From Xenorhabdus indica (GTDB lineage: Bacteria; Pseudomonadota; Gammaproteobacteria; Enterobacterales; Enterobacteriaceae): a stretch of 64,000 nucleotides of DNA. Below the pieces are notes generated by a model that was not told the DNA's origin, ran no database searches, and saw nothing but the letters and a program-made list of their open reading frames with translations. This document shows positions 9,382-18,598 of the stretch, in pieces. Position 1 is the first letter of the stretch. Each line of letters opens with the position of its first letter. The stretch spans positions 214,205 to 278,204 of the forward strand of contig NZ_NKHP01000003.1 of assembly GCF_014467235.1 (NCBI RefSeq), read 5' to 3'. The position numbers were made by a program, and so were the translations under genes.

Positions 9382-9699
9382 ATGAACGATAGCGAATTTC
9401 ATCAATTAGCTGATCAATTGATGCTTTATCTTGAAGAACAACTGGATAACTATGAAGGTGATGCCGATATTGACTGTGAAACCAATGGTGGCGTAATGAC
9501 ACTTAGCTTTGAGAATGGCAGCAAAATCATTATCAATCGCCAGGAGCCTTTTCACCAAATCTGGCTGGCAACTAAAAATGGGGGTTATCATTTCGATTAC
9601 CGGGATAACAAGTGGGTTTGCGACCGTAGCGGTAACGATTTTCTTTCCATGCTGGCACAAGCAATTACAGAACAGAGTGACGAGCCATTTCAGTTTTAG
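9382..9699 (+). CDS. cyaY: CyaY, bacterial frataxin
   Basis: A 105-residue frataxin, one residue shorter than E. coli CyaY. The acidic first helix ([22 protein letters not shown]) and the beta sheet ([33 protein letters not shown]) are clear. It binds iron and tunes IscS activity in Fe-S cluster assembly. A possible -10 (TATAAT at 9340-9345) sits in the 79-bp divergent gap with lptM. It converges with cyaA. Confidence 0.95.
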   Translation: MNDSEFHQLADQLMLYLEEQLDNYEGDADIDCETNGGVMTLSFENGSKIIINRQEPFHQIWLATKNGGYHFDYRDNKWVCDRSGNDFLSMLAQAITEQSDEPFQF

Positions 9700-9738
9700 T
9701 GAAGTTTTTATCCCCCTTACTTAAACAACTGACATCTT

Positions 9739-9766
9739 GTGCCGTATCCAAAATACGGCACTTTTA
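9739..9766 (+). terminator. Terminator of cyaY
   Basis: A 9-bp perfect stem GTGCCGTAT / ATACGGCAC with a 5-base loop, followed by TTTTA, located 40 bp after the cyaY stop and ahead of the converging cyaA. Confidence 0.75.
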
Positions 9767-9813
9767 CTGACTACAGCTACTGACTACAGCGATGACCTAA
9801 CTATGACCCATTC

Positions 9814-12405
9814 TCAATAGTGGTACAAAGAATGAAACGGGTCGCTATTTGCCCTGAACGCCTCATCCAGTTCCAGATCAATAATATTCCTTGTCTCATT
9901 ATCTAACGGCGATTTACCATCCATAAATGGCGCTACATGAGTACGTTCGCCTTTCTTAACGATTTGATAGAACTGTGGCAAATTAAAATTGATAAAACTG
10001 GAGCCATAGGTAAAACGGTCATGCGATGAAGAATAAAAACGGCTGACATCACGCACCAATTCTTCTTTACTTCCTTCACAATGGAAATAAATTTCTACCC
10101 GGTTTGATTCATCCAGAATATAGATATTGAACCCTTGGTTACCTTCAATATCTTCAAAGAAAAACTGAATGATCCCTTCACAGGCAAATCCATCAATGAC
10201 AGGGGGCAGATGTTTTTCTTTAGTATCAATTTTAACTGGCAGACCATGTAGCTTGGTATTTGAAATTGCACCATAGAATTCCACCGCATTTTCCAGTTTT
10301 TGCACTGAAACGTTGAGCCGTTCAAAAAATAGCCCCCAGGTTTGACCAGAAATGCGCAATGCTTTGAAGCGGTTAGGATCCTGCCGGTTACTGGAGAGAC
10401 GCAACCCGATACACTCTGAAACCAATTGCTGGATGCGGGTGCGAATCAATCCACACAAATGCTTGCTATAACAAAAAACTTCAACACTCGCTGGCGGTGC
10501 TGCATCTCTGTGCATTTTTCCCAGTATTGTTTTCAATGCTTCCAGCATGGATTGTTCACCGCTGAAATGCAGTGTCCTCACTTCATTCCATGAATTACGG
10601 TAAAGCAAGTCGATACTATCCACCAGACATTGCTGCGATTCACCGAAACTGAACACATCTAAATTTCTGAAATCAAAATGTACAATTTGATCGGAAAAAT
10701 TTATGGTTGGATCAGTTTCCAAATTCACAATAATTGCCAGATGGCGGATTTCACAAGGGCTGTATAATGCCTTTGGTGTTGGAGCGGGCAAGCGGATAGG
10801 GAAATGAGTAGAAATATCACTCACCAAATCGCGTAGCTTCTTTTTGTCAGTTTGAGATTCTCCATGATGAATATGAATACGGGTTTTTTCCGCCAGCAAC
10901 CCGTTGAAATATGTCCATGCCACCAATTTATTCAAATAACGATTATACTCCAGCGGTTGATGACCAATGATGGATTCTATTGCGGGCGCTCGATTATAAA
11001 GATACCAGCCACTACGATTTGCCCGCCCTGGTGGAACATAAATAAATGTCAAATCTTGTTCTGACAAATCCAGCGAAATTTGCGGGTTTACCAACGTGAT
11101 TTTGCCGGGCAGGGCCTCAAATGCAGCATACAATTTACGGGTCAATACACCAATGTCTTGTGGACTCGCACTCACACTTAAATTGTTACGCCGGGCAAAA
11201 CGGATAAGATTGCGATAACTCTGCATCATGGTATCCAGCAGTTCATTATGAGCTGCACGTACCTGCTCGATTTTCCATGAGTTACGGTTATTCAACATGG
11301 CCAGTTTATCGCTATTCCAGCCCCATTCCTGCGCTAACTGAGAGATAATCTGCTGTCGCCATCCTGAATACCCTTTATCATCACCGCTTTCCTGAATTTT
11401 TTCGCAAACCTTCAGGTAAAAACAGCGGCGCGCCAAATCCAAACGCGTCGTGTCATTAGTATCAGTAAGGTATCGGGTAACACGATCAAGCATCATGCTG
11501 TAAGCATCAAGGCCAAAAGAAACAATCGAGCCATCATGGAAATGCTGTTTCATCTCCATTGCCAGCAACTTGCCATTCGGGTATTCCCACGAATAGGCTT
11601 CCAGCAACAGGCTCTTCAATACGGACTTATAAGGAGAATCTACACTCTTATAAAGTTGCCACAGGCTGGCACCAAAATATTCTTCTGCTGACAACTCACC
11701 TAAGCCGCCCAGATCCAACCACTCATTCGGGGTTAAAACACCCTGTGCATATAAAGAAAGCACATATTCATCGTAATTTACCTCCTCTTCCACAGGAACC
11801 ATCGCCCACAACAGGCGTTTACCCGCCATGCAGACCGCAGTGCGATAAAATTCATCCAGCAGAAGGATATGCTGAGTTGAGCCACAATCTTCGCCATTCA
11901 GGCTGCCGCAGGTGTTATGGCGAAAGCGATTCTCATCAATCAAAAAGAAGGTTACTTCAATACCCAGTGAAGCAGCCCATTGTTCTATTAAAATACATTT
12001 CTGTTCCAGTAGCGCTTTTTCACCACTATCCAGCCAGGATTGATGACAAACCCAAATATCTAAATCAGAAAAATAGCTCTGTCCGATAGAAGAAGTACTG
12101 CCCATCGAGTAAATACCCGTAATTGGCAGTTCACCATTAAAGGAGGGGGAGAAAACACCAGTAAACTGGTATTCCAGATCATTAATCCAAAATTGCTGAG
12201 TTTCATCAGGTACAAAAAAACAGACACCATGAGGAACGTCATCTTTGATATAACCCGGCATCATTGGATGATGATAGTGTAATAATACTGGAATTAAATT
12301 ATAAACCTGCTTAAATGCGGCGCTCATTGAGTTAGTCGCACGCTCTAACCTAAGCTGATTAATTGCATCCAGTCGCTGCTTCAGCGTTTCAATATAAAGA
12401 TACAA
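9814..12405 (-). CDS. cyaA: CyaA, class I adenylate cyclase
   Basis: An 863-residue class I adenylate cyclase, near the 848 residues of E. coli. The N-terminal catalytic half contains the nucleotidyltransferase signature [20 protein letters not shown]; the C-terminal half is regulatory and responds to EIIA-Glc in E. coli. It makes cAMP, the ligand of CRP. The start codon is TTG (TTG TAT CTT TAT), the same rare start as in E. coli cyaA, which keeps translation low. A CRP site overlaps its promoter, giving negative feedback. It is divergent from hemC and convergent with cyaY. Confidence 0.97.
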   Translation of the reverse strand: MYLYIETLKQRLDAINQLRLERATNSMSAAFKQVYNLIPVLLHYHHPMMPGYIKDDVPHGVCFFVPDETQQFWINDLEYQFTGVFSPSFNGELPITGIYSMGSTSSIGQSYFSDLDIWVCHQSWLDSGEKALLEQKCILIEQWAASLGIEVTFFLIDENRFRHNTCGSLNGEDCGSTQHILLLDEFYRTAVCMAGKRLLWAMVPVEEEVNYDEYVLSLYAQGVLTPNEWLDLGGLGELSAEEYFGASLWQLYKSVDSPYKSVLKSLLLEAYSWEYPNGKLLAMEMKQHFHDGSIVSFGLDAYSMMLDRVTRYLTDTNDTTRLDLARRCFYLKVCEKIQESGDDKGYSGWRQQIISQLAQEWGWNSDKLAMLNNRNSWKIEQVRAAHNELLDTMMQSYRNLIRFARRNNLSVSASPQDIGVLTRKLYAAFEALPGKITLVNPQISLDLSEQDLTFIYVPPGRANRSGWYLYNRAPAIESIIGHQPLEYNRYLNKLVAWTYFNGLLAEKTRIHIHHGESQTDKKKLRDLVSDISTHFPIRLPAPTPKALYSPCEIRHLAIIVNLETDPTINFSDQIVHFDFRNLDVFSFGESQQCLVDSIDLLYRNSWNEVRTLHFSGEQSMLEALKTILGKMHRDAAPPASVEVFCYSKHLCGLIRTRIQQLVSECIGLRLSSNRQDPNRFKALRISGQTWGLFFERLNVSVQKLENAVEFYGAISNTKLHGLPVKIDTKEKHLPPVIDGFACEGIIQFFFEDIEGNQGFNIYILDESNRVEIYFHCEGSKEELVRDVSRFYSSSHDRFTYGSSFINFNLPQFYQIVKKGERTHVAPFMDGKSPLDNETRNIIDLELDEAFRANSDPFHSLYHY

Positions 12406-12534
12406 GAGTTTCGCCTGCTTCAGTTTCAGTGCTTACAATCGCCAGTTTCCGCTAACGCTCAGCCACCGTTAACGTCTGATACTCGTTAACAGGTCGTGTT
12501 ACAAGACTATTTTTTAGAATTTTTTTACAAACTT

Positions 12535-12561
12535 ATTATCGGAAACGTGATCAATTTAACA
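12535..12561 (-). promoter_or_regulatory. cyaA promoter with overlapping CRP site
   Basis: Reading toward cyaA, AGGTGTTAAATTGATCACGT (around 12544-12563) is nearly identical to the CRP site of the E. coli cyaA P2 promoter; the core TGTTA-N6-TCACG is at 12546-12560. A plausible -10 GATAAT lies just downstream at 12535-12540, so bound CRP would cover the promoter and repress it, as in E. coli. The transcript would have a leader of about 120 nucleotides. Confidence 0.75.
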
Positions 12562-12565
12562 CCTT

Positions 12566-13081
12566 GCAGTCAAGGCGTAAAGTCCGCAATATCATCTTTT
12601 CACCTTCCATACAACACCTAAACATCAATTAACTCATTGTAAAGTATTAAGTTACTCACAAATTTGATACTAAAATATGTTTTTTTGAAATAGGTATTAT
12701 AGCTGACCATTTTCTGTATCGTTGCTGTAAGGTATTGTAAACGCCGAATTTTGCATAACTGTTTCATTAATATTACTTTTAATTGATAAATATCTTTCTC
12801 TTTTTTCGAAAAAGATAAATTTCAAATAGCAATTTGATTTTAATTCAATCTATTTGTTTATTTACTCCATTTAATTAAAACATTATTTTAATGTTTAAAA
12901 TTATTTTTATCTTTATCTTTTCGAGCTGTATATTTATATACTATTCTGGTTTTTTCTTAACTGGAAAAAAAATTATTGAAGTGTTAAAACTGAGCCATTT
13001 TTACTGTTCTATTTTTTCACTCTTTGGAGATAAAAATCTCCAATTGCCGTTAATTAATACAATTATCCAAGATAATTACCC
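12566..13081. other. AT-rich divergent cyaA-hemC intergenic region
   Basis: About 500 bp of strongly AT-rich sequence that should hold the hemC promoter, which I could not place with confidence. A hairpin TTGGAGAT-AAAA-ATCTCCAA lies at 13024-13043, 38 bp before the hemC ATG, in the transcript leader. A hydrophobic frame from 12891 overlaps the hemC start by ATGA but lacks a ribosome-binding site and is probably chance. Confidence 0.45.
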
Positions 13082-14023
13082 ATGACAATGAAAACCATTC
13101 GCATTGCGACTCGCCAAAGCCCTTTAGCTATGTGGCAAGCTCGATACGTTCAAAAGCAACTAGAACATTTCCATCCTGAATTGAAAGTTGTATTAGTTCC
13201 AATGATCACTCGCGGTGATGTCATCCTTGATACGCCACTCGCCAAGGTTGGCGGTAAAGGGTTATTTGTGAAAGAGCTAGAGTTAGCGATGCTTGAAAAT
13301 CGGGCAGACATCGCTGTTCACTCCATGAAAGATGTCCCTGTCGAATTTCCTGAGGGTTTGGGATTGGTCACAATCTGTGAAAGGGAAGATCCACGAGATG
13401 CTTTTGTTTCAGTAGAATACGCCTCGATTGATGAACTGCCCGCTGGCAGTATTGTTGGAACATCCAGCTTACGCCGCCAGTGCCAGCTTCGCCATCTGCG
13501 TCCTGATCTTGTGATCCGCGACTTACGTGGCAATGTCGGCACCCGTTTGAGCAAACTCGATAATGGTGATTATGACGCCATTATCCTTGCAACTGCGGGC
13601 CTGAAAAGACTAGGGTTGGAAGAGCGTATCCGAATGCCGTTGGCACCGGAATTGCTGCTTCCTGCTGTCGGTCAAGGCGCTGTTGGTATTGAATGTCGCC
13701 TGAATGATATGCAGACTCGTGAGCTGCTTGCTCCCTTAAATCATCAAAGAACAGAGATTTGTGTCCTCGCTGAACGTGCCATGAACACCCGCCTTGAAGG
13801 GGGATGTCAGGTTCCCATTGGTAGCTATGCCATTTGGCAGGACAGTAACATCTGGTTACGTGCCCTTGTTGGCGCACCTGATGGCAGTACCATTATTCGT
13901 GGCGAAAGACTTATTCGTAGTGAAGAGGCCCGCCAGGCGGGTGTGTCATTGGCAGAAGAGTTATTAGAGAAAGGTGCACGCCAGATCCTGGCTGACGTAT
14001 ATCAAAGGAACCCACCTGCATGA
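13082..14023 (+). CDS. hemC: HemC, porphobilinogen deaminase (hydroxymethylbilane synthase)
   Basis: A 313-residue enzyme that polymerises four porphobilinogens into hydroxymethylbilane. The signature [14 protein letters not shown] opens the protein, VHSMKDVP and [11 protein letters not shown] bind substrate carboxylates, and Cys242 in [10 protein letters not shown] carries the dipyrromethane cofactor. The start is either ATG at 13082 or the ATG two codons later. Its stop overlaps hemD by ATGA, giving coupled translation in the hemCDXY operon. Confidence 0.96.
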   Translation: MTMKTIRIATRQSPLAMWQARYVQKQLEHFHPELKVVLVPMITRGDVILDTPLAKVGGKGLFVKELELAMLENRADIAVHSMKDVPVEFPEGLGLVTICEREDPRDAFVSVEYASIDELPAGSIVGTSSLRRQCQLRHLRPDLVIRDLRGNVGTRLSKLDNGDYDAIILATAGLKRLGLEERIRMPLAPELLLPAVGQGAVGIECRLNDMQTRELLAPLNHQRTEICVLAERAMNTRLEGGCQVPIGSYAIWQDSNIWLRALVGAPDGSTIIRGERLIRSEEARQAGVSLAEELLEKGARQILADVYQRNPPA

Positions 14024-14796
14024 GCATCTTAGTCACCCGTCCTGCCCCCGCAGGAGAAGCGTTGGTCAATCAGTTAAGATCTATCGGTAAAACAGCATTC
14101 AGTGCGCCACTTATTGCAATTTACCCTGGTACTGAGCTGCCCTTACTGACACAAAAACTGCGACAGCTATCAGCGGGTGATTTCGTTTTTCTGCTATCCA
14201 AAAATGCCGTGCATTATGCCAACGAACAGCTTGTACAAGAAGGCCTCTCATGGCCTGACAAGCTATCCTATTATGGTATCGGCAAATCGACGTCCTTGCT
14301 CTTTCATCAACAAACGGGAAAAAACATTCTCTGGTCAGAGCAAGGAGAAACAAGTGAAGATCTCCTGCAACTCCCTGCTTTACAAAAAATGGAGAATAAA
14401 AAGATTTTATTACTTCGCGGCAATGGTGGCCGAGAGGTGATTGCTTCAACCTTAAAGATGCGGGGAGGAGCAATTGATTACTGTGAATGTTATTCACGTC
14501 AGCCAGTCAAATATCGTACAACTGAGTTCAATCATCATTGGCAACAATGTGGTATAAGAACCATCGTTGTTACAAGTGGCGAAATGTTGCAACTGTTATA
14601 TAACTTAGTTACTGAAGGTAATGACAGTGAAGATGGTAGCACTGAGAGTAGTGGTAATGGCAAAGCGTGGTTATTAGGTTGCCGGCTGATTGTGGTCAGT
14701 GAACGCCTCGCCAATATTGCCCGAACACTGGGCTGGCAAGAAATAAAAGTCACTAAGAGTGCAGATAATGACGCCTTAATGCAGGCGCTGGAATAA
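14020..14796 (+). CDS. hemD: HemD, uroporphyrinogen-III synthase
   Basis: A 258-residue protein of the poorly conserved HemD family, starting [17 protein letters not shown] and containing [26 protein letters not shown] and [11 protein letters not shown]. It closes hydroxymethylbilane with inversion of ring D to give uroporphyrinogen III. A serine/glycine-rich stretch near residue 205 ([16 protein letters not shown]) makes it slightly longer than the usual 246 residues. Position directly after hemC with a 4-base overlap confirms the call. Confidence 0.93.
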   Translation: MSILVTRPAPAGEALVNQLRSIGKTAFSAPLIAIYPGTELPLLTQKLRQLSAGDFVFLLSKNAVHYANEQLVQEGLSWPDKLSYYGIGKSTSLLFHQQTGKNILWSEQGETSEDLLQLPALQKMENKKILLLRGNGGREVIASTLKMRGGAIDYCECYSRQPVKYRTTEFNHHWQQCGIRTIVVTSGEMLQLLYNLVTEGNDSEDGSTESSGNGKAWLLGCRLIVVSERLANIARTLGWQEIKVTKSADNDALMQALE

Positions 14797-14816
14797 ACCA
14801 ATATGGGATGTCCATT

Positions 14817-16004
14817 ATGACGGAACAAAAGAAATCCACTGATGCGGTTGAGACAACACTCCCTCAGAAGCCTAAAAAGGCTCCTCGTAAATCCAGAAGT
14901 GACGGGTGGGTGGGCAGTACACTCTCAATTGCTATTACGCTGGCAGTAGGTGCGGGTGGAATTTATCTTTTTTATCATGGTAAACAACAGAATGCAGAAT
15001 TAGAAGCCGAAAACCTCGCGCTACAACAGCAAGTGGCTTCTTTCGTGCAACAACAGTCTGCGGATAAACAAGATGCAGATGACAAAATTGAAGCAATGAA
15101 AAATGCCCTGGAGCAAGCCAATACGCAAAGACAGCAATTAGACAGCCGCATGGCAGAACTTCAGGATCGAATGTCCGCAATTACAAATTCTGATATCGAA
15201 AACTGGCGGTTGGCACAGGCAAATTTTCTCGTAAAAATGGCAAGCCGCAAGATATGGAGTGATCAGGATATTGCTACCGCGATCGCTCTGCTAAAAGATG
15301 CAGACAGCAGCCTTACAGAAATGAATGATCCTAGTTTATTGCATGCCCGCTCAACGATTATGCAAGATATCGACATGCTATCCAAAATCAATCAGGTAGA
15401 TATAGATGGCATTATTCTAACCTTGAATCAGCTATCAAATCAGGTAGATAACTTGCCGCTGGTTGATAGTGTGGAACAAGGGAAACCGATGGATGGAGAC
15501 GATAAAGGGATTAGTGCTTCACTCTCTGATTGGCGCGAAAATCTGAGCAAAAGCTGGCACAGCTTTATGGATAATTTCATTACCATCAAACCGCGTGATG
15601 GCTCTAAAGAGCCACTGTTGGCACCAAAACAGGAAATCTATCTACGGGAAAATATCCGCTCCAAGCTGTTGATAGCAGCCCAGGCAGCTCCTCGCCGACA
15701 AATTGATACTTATAAGGAATCACTAAAATCTGTTTCAACCTGGGTAAGAGCTTATTTTGATACATCTATGCCAGATACGGTAACTTTCCTGAATGAGGTA
15801 GATAAACTGGAAAAACGACCACTTTCCATTGATATACCGGAACAATTAAATAGCCAGACTGTGCTAGCAGATTTAATGCGCAAGCGTATTTATAACTTGC
15901 CACACCAGCCGCTTTATCAGCCCCAAGTTCAACCAGAAATTCAGCCTCAGCCGAAATCTGAAGAAGGCTCTAATCAGGCTGAAACATCCACTAAGGAGGG
16001 CTGA
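14817..16004 (+). CDS. hemX: HemX, membrane-anchored heme-operon protein
   Basis: A 395-residue protein starting MTEQKKSTDAVE as in E. coli HemX. A Lys/Pro-rich cytoplasmic segment precedes one membrane helix (about residues 35-57), then a coiled coil (residues 60-120, Gln/Glu/Ala rich) and a periplasmic domain with LAQANFLVKMASRKIWSDQD and VSTWVRAYFDT. Annotated elsewhere as a putative uroporphyrinogen methylase, but the sequence shows no methyltransferase motif; the role is unproven. The start at 14817 is preferred over an ATG three codons earlier on family similarity. Confidence 0.9.
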   Translation: MTEQKKSTDAVETTLPQKPKKAPRKSRSDGWVGSTLSIAITLAVGAGGIYLFYHGKQQNAELEAENLALQQQVASFVQQQSADKQDADDKIEAMKNALEQANTQRQQLDSRMAELQDRMSAITNSDIENWRLAQANFLVKMASRKIWSDQDIATAIALLKDADSSLTEMNDPSLLHARSTIMQDIDMLSKINQVDIDGIILTLNQLSNQVDNLPLVDSVEQGKPMDGDDKGISASLSDWRENLSKSWHSFMDNFITIKPRDGSKEPLLAPKQEIYLRENIRSKLLIAAQAAPRRQIDTYKESLKSVSTWVRAYFDTSMPDTVTFLNEVDKLEKRPLSIDIPEQLNSQTVLADLMRKRIYNLPHQPLYQPQVQPEIQPQPKSEEGSNQAETSTKEG

Positions 16005-16006
16005 AC

Positions 16007-17212
16007 ATGCTAAAAATATTATTGCTGTTCATCGTCCTTATCATAGGTGTTGTGCTTGGCCCTTTGTTATCCGGGCATCAGGGATATGTTCTTATTCAGA
16101 CAGACAATTACGATATCACTACCAGCGTTACTGGTTTGGTGATTATGTTCCTCTTACTGCAATTCCTGCTGATTCTCATTGGTTGGTGTTACCGCAGATT
16201 AAAACGTACCGGTACTTTTACTCATAGCTGGATCTTTGGTGGATATAAGCGCAACCGGGCTCGGTTACAGACTAAGCAAGCTTTGCTTAAGCTGGCTGAA
16301 GGAGATTTTAAACAGGTAGAACACTTATTGACCCGCAATGTTGATCATGCAGAAAACCCTGTCGTTAACTATCTGCTTGCTGCGGAAGCTGCCCAACAAC
16401 GTGGCGATTATTTTCGTACCCATCAATATATCGAGCGTGCCGCAGAAGTGGCTGATAAAGATCAACTCCCTGTCGATATTACCCGTGTGCGTATCCAATT
16501 AGCGCAGGGAGAAATTCATGCAGCCCGTAACGGTGTGGATAAATTACTCAATCAAGCCCCACGACATACTGAAGTGTTGCGGCTGGCTGAGCAGGCATAT
16601 ACACGTTCAGGTGCCTACCAATCCCTGATTGATATTTTACCTTCGATAACAAAAATTAGTCTGCATGATGAAGAATATGTGGCTCAATTGCGTCAGCAAG
16701 CTTATATCGGCTTGATGAATCAAATCATGGCAGAAAAAGGCAGTGCTGGACTGAAAGTATGGTGGAAAGATCAAAGTCGCAAAGTTCGCAATGACATTGC
16801 ATTACAGGTTGCCATGGCTGAACACCTGATTGAATGTAATGATCATGAAACTGCACAACAGCTTATTCTCAATGGATTAAAACAGCAATACGATGAACGG
16901 CTGTTACTGTTACTCCCTCACTTAAAGGCAGATAATGCTGAGGCTGTGCAAAAATCGCTTTCACATTTGTTGAAACAACATGGTGCAACACCTTTACTTA
17001 ACAGTACGTTGGGGCAAGTGGCATTGCGTCATGGGGAATGGGCAAAAGCAGAAACCGCCTTTAAGGCAGCTCTTGCACAACGTCCTGATGCTCATGATTA
17101 CGCCTGGCTTGCCGATGCACTGGACAAATTACACAAACGTGAAGAAGCCGCTCAAATACGCACTAAAGGCTTTATGCTGACACTGAAACGTGAAAGTGAT
17201 ACAGAAGAATAA
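16007..17212 (+). CDS. hemY: HemY, TPR-containing inner-membrane protein of the heme operon
   Basis: A 401-residue protein with two N-terminal membrane helices (about 1-20 and 40-62), a basic linker, then helical TPR repeats, for example LGQVALRHGEWAKAETAFKAAL near residue 345. It is the enterobacterial HemY, distinct from the protoporphyrinogen oxidase called HemY in Gram-positives. Its role in heme synthesis is presumed from the operon. It starts two bases after hemX and converges on glmZ. Confidence 0.92.
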   Translation: MLKILLLFIVLIIGVVLGPLLSGHQGYVLIQTDNYDITTSVTGLVIMFLLLQFLLILIGWCYRRLKRTGTFTHSWIFGGYKRNRARLQTKQALLKLAEGDFKQVEHLLTRNVDHAENPVVNYLLAAEAAQQRGDYFRTHQYIERAAEVADKDQLPVDITRVRIQLAQGEIHAARNGVDKLLNQAPRHTEVLRLAEQAYTRSGAYQSLIDILPSITKISLHDEEYVAQLRQQAYIGLMNQIMAEKGSAGLKVWWKDQSRKVRNDIALQVAMAEHLIECNDHETAQQLILNGLKQQYDERLLLLLPHLKADNAEAVQKSLSHLLKQHGATPLLNSTLGQVALRHGEWAKAETAFKAALAQRPDAHDYAWLADALDKLHKREEAAQIRTKGFMLTLKRESDTEE

Positions 17213-17237
17213 ATATTTTCCTTTAAATTAAAAATAG

Positions 17238-17279
17238 CCATGGTTAACAATAATTCTTAATCTGAATTGTTAACCATGG
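17238..17279. terminator. Long hairpin after hemY
   Basis: A 14-bp perfect inverted repeat CCATGGTTAACAAT / ATTGTTAACCATGG with a 14-base loop, 25 bp after the hemY stop. No T run follows on the hemY strand, whereas the opposite strand reads CTATTTTTAATTT after it, so it may be a bidirectional or back-up terminator between convergent hemY and glmZ. Confidence 0.5.
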
Positions 17280-17316
17280 TAAAAATGTCGATACACATGT
17301 ACATATACATATAAAG

Positions 17317-17527
17317 ATAAAAAAACACCTGTCAAATAAGACAGGTGTATAAATACAATCAGGTCTACAGACGATATAGTGCCTCACTCAACGTTGTGTC
17401 CGGTTTGTGATGAAAAGACCATACGCTTACTCATCTATAACGTGGACCATAGGCACTGGCAATTAGCTCTACATCATCCTGAGGTTTATGAAGCTACGCT
17501 GTCATAAGGAGTCGGATGAGTATCTAC
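17317..17527 (-). ncRNA. glmZ: GlmZ small regulatory RNA
   Basis: A trans-acting small RNA that in E. coli base-pairs with glmS mRNA with the help of Hfq and is processed by RNase E/RapZ. The 5' end GTAGATACTCATCCGACTCC lines up with E. coli GlmZ (GTAGATGCTCATTCCATCTC), and the conserved core GGACACAACGTTGAGTGAGG is nearly identical. The 3' end is a terminator hairpin ACACCTGTC / GACAGGTGT (17325-17348) followed by TTTTTTAT. Length is about 211 nucleotides against 207 in E. coli. It sits beside hemY in convergent orientation, as in E. coli. Identification is from remembered sequence and synteny. Confidence 0.93.
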
Positions 17528-17538
17528 AAATTTAATAA

Positions 17539-17554
17539 AGCACTTTTCATGCCA
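17539..17554 (-). promoter_or_regulatory. Sigma-54 promoter of glmZ
   Basis: Reading toward glmZ, TGGCAT-GAAAA-GTGCT fits the sigma-54 consensus TGGCAC-N5-TTGCW, with the invariant GG and GC ten bases apart. The GC lies 12 bases before the predicted first base of GlmZ, exactly the spacing required. I see no good overlapping sigma-70 promoter. Confidence 0.85.
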
Positions 17555-17685
17555 ATTTTCTTATACCTCGCGAATCTCCTAACCTACTATCAAGATACAA
17601 CAATAATCATAAGAAAATTTCTTCCAGATTATATGGCCGGAATATGAGACTGATATGTCACCTTTTCATAAAACATGCTAAATAC

Positions 17686-17703
17686 CGTCTCTTATTTGAG
17701 ACG
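17686..17703. promoter_or_regulatory. GlrR-type activator site (promoter-proximal)
   Basis: CGTCTC-TTATTT-GAGACG is an 18-bp perfect inverted repeat close to the GlrR consensus TGTC-N10-GACA (outer bases C and G instead of T and A). It lies about 160-176 bp upstream of the glmZ start, a normal enhancer distance for a sigma-54 promoter. Confidence 0.65.
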
Positions 17704-17734
17704 TCCATTCCAGAAGTTAGATATAGGTAAATTC

Positions 17735-17747
17735 AATCAATTAGTTA
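17735..17747. promoter_or_regulatory. Candidate IHF site upstream of glmZ
   Basis: AATCAATTAGTTA fits the IHF consensus WATCAANNNNTTR exactly. IHF bends DNA between GlrR sites and the sigma-54 promoter in enterobacterial glmY/glmZ. Here it adjoins the distal activator site rather than lying close to the promoter. Chance matches are common in AT-rich DNA. Confidence 0.4.
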
Positions 17748-17749
17748 AA

Positions 17750-17767
17750 TGTCTCTAATTGGAGACA
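17750..17767. promoter_or_regulatory. GlrR-type activator site (promoter-distal)
   Basis: TGTCTC-TAATTG-GAGACA is a perfect match to TGTC-N10-GACA and forms an 18-bp inverted repeat almost identical to the site centred 64 bp closer to glmZ. The paired sites upstream of a sigma-54 promoter are the layout expected for activation by the GlrK/GlrR two-component system. Confidence 0.7.
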
Positions 17768-17897
17768 CAAGAGGGTATGGTTTGTCGTTGAAATACAACA
17801 CTGAACATCGAATAACTTTAAAAACAAAAAGTTAATATAATTGTAAACATATAGAAACAATTAATTTCAAAATAATTAATTATAAGAAAGGGAAGAA

Positions 17898-17975
17898 ATG
17901 GCAAGAAAAAAGAGAAGATTTTCTGTTGAATACAACGAGAAAAGCCCTGTTTTTTACAGGGCTATTTCTTCATAA
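17898..17975 (+). pseudogene. Short frame, possible transposase N-terminal relic
   Basis: ATG with GGGAAGAA upstream encodes 25 residues beginning MARKKRRFSVEYNEKS, which resembles the first residues of IS3-type OrfA transposases, and then runs into the tRNA-operon terminator on the other strand. It may be the stump of a lost element in the interval where E. coli carries aslA/aslB, or a chance frame. No terminal repeats were found. Confidence 0.2.
17938..17965 (-). terminator. Terminator of the proM-leuT-hisR-argX tRNA operon
   Basis: A stem AGCCCTG / CAGGGCT with a 7-base loop followed on the tRNA strand by TTTTCTC, 13 bp after the CCA end of tRNA-Pro. Confidence 0.8.
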
Positions 17976-17977
17976 TC

Positions 17978-18054
17978 TGGTCGGCGAGAGAGGATTCGAA
18001 CCTCCGACCCACTGGTCCCAAACCAGTTGCGCTACCAAGCTGCGCTACTCGCCG
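17978..18054 (-). tRNA. proM: tRNA-Pro (anticodon TGG)
   Basis: A 77-nucleotide tRNA with encoded CCA: acceptor CGGCGAG / CTCGCCG, anticodon loop TTTGGGA around TGG and GGTTCGAATCC T arm. Last of the four-gene tRNA operon, in the same place as E. coli proM. Confidence 0.97.
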
Positions 18055-18102
18055 AATATACTTTTAATATATCTATCTCTTAATATATCTATCTCTTTTT
18101 TA

Positions 18103-18189
18103 TGGTGCGAAAGGGGGGACTTGAACCCCCACGTCCGTAAGGACACTAACACCTGAAGCTAGCGCGTCTACCAATTCCGCCACCCTCGC
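18103..18189 (-). tRNA. leuT: tRNA-Leu (anticodon CAG)
   Basis: An 87-nucleotide type II tRNA with a long variable arm (TGTCCTTACGGACG), acceptor GCGAGGG / CTTTCGC region, CTTCAGG anticodon loop and CCA end. Third gene of the operon. Confidence 0.96.
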
Positions 18190-18204
18190 ATGTCATAAAA
18201 AAGA

Positions 18205-18281
18205 TGGGGTGGCTAACGAGACTCGAACTCGCGACGACTGGAATCACAATCCAGGGCTCTACCAACTGAGCTATAGCCACC
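18205..18281 (-). tRNA. hisR: tRNA-His (anticodon GTG)
   Basis: GGTGGCTATAGCTCAGTTGG start, anticodon GTG in ATTGTGATT, and CCA end; about 77 nucleotides. Second gene of the operon. Confidence 0.97.
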
Positions 18282-18373
18282 ATAACAACTATCTTTTCTT
18301 TCTACTAATTTTCTTACTACTACAATGCCGCTGACCACGATAACTCATCGTCACTGCTCTTGCACGCTTTAAA

Positions 18374-18450
<77 letters not shown>

Positions 18451-18471
18451 TTAACGCCGTTGCGGTGGAGG

Positions 18472-18500
18472 ATAGTACGGATTTAATCTCCAACTGTCCA
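18472..18500 (-). promoter_or_regulatory. Promoter of the argX tRNA operon
   Basis: Reading toward argX, TGGACA (18495-18500), a 17-bp spacer and TACTAT (18472-18477), followed by a C-rich stretch of the kind seen at stringent stable-RNA promoters. Confidence 0.65.
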
Positions 18501-18598
18501 GTGCTTTTTTAAAAGAAATGATGTGTTTGATTATGCTTTATTCATTTAGTTGATAAAGTCAGCGTTTTTCCACCGCAAATTGTTTCATCAATGAAAAA

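Noticed and set aside
9770..9795. Short direct repeat CTGACTACAGC near the cyaY terminator
   Set aside because: Only two imperfect copies a few bases apart; no role suggested.
17686..17767. Paired GTCTC/GAGAC palindromes first considered as operators of a lost toxin-antitoxin or phage repressor
   Set aside because: They match the GlrR consensus and lie at enhancer distance from a sigma-54 promoter of glmZ, which explains them better.
17926..18156. 76-codon + strand frame across tRNA-Pro and tRNA-Leu
   Set aside because: It contains the well-known spurious translation of tRNA genes (RGFEPPTHWSQTSCATKLRYSP) often misannotated as a protein.
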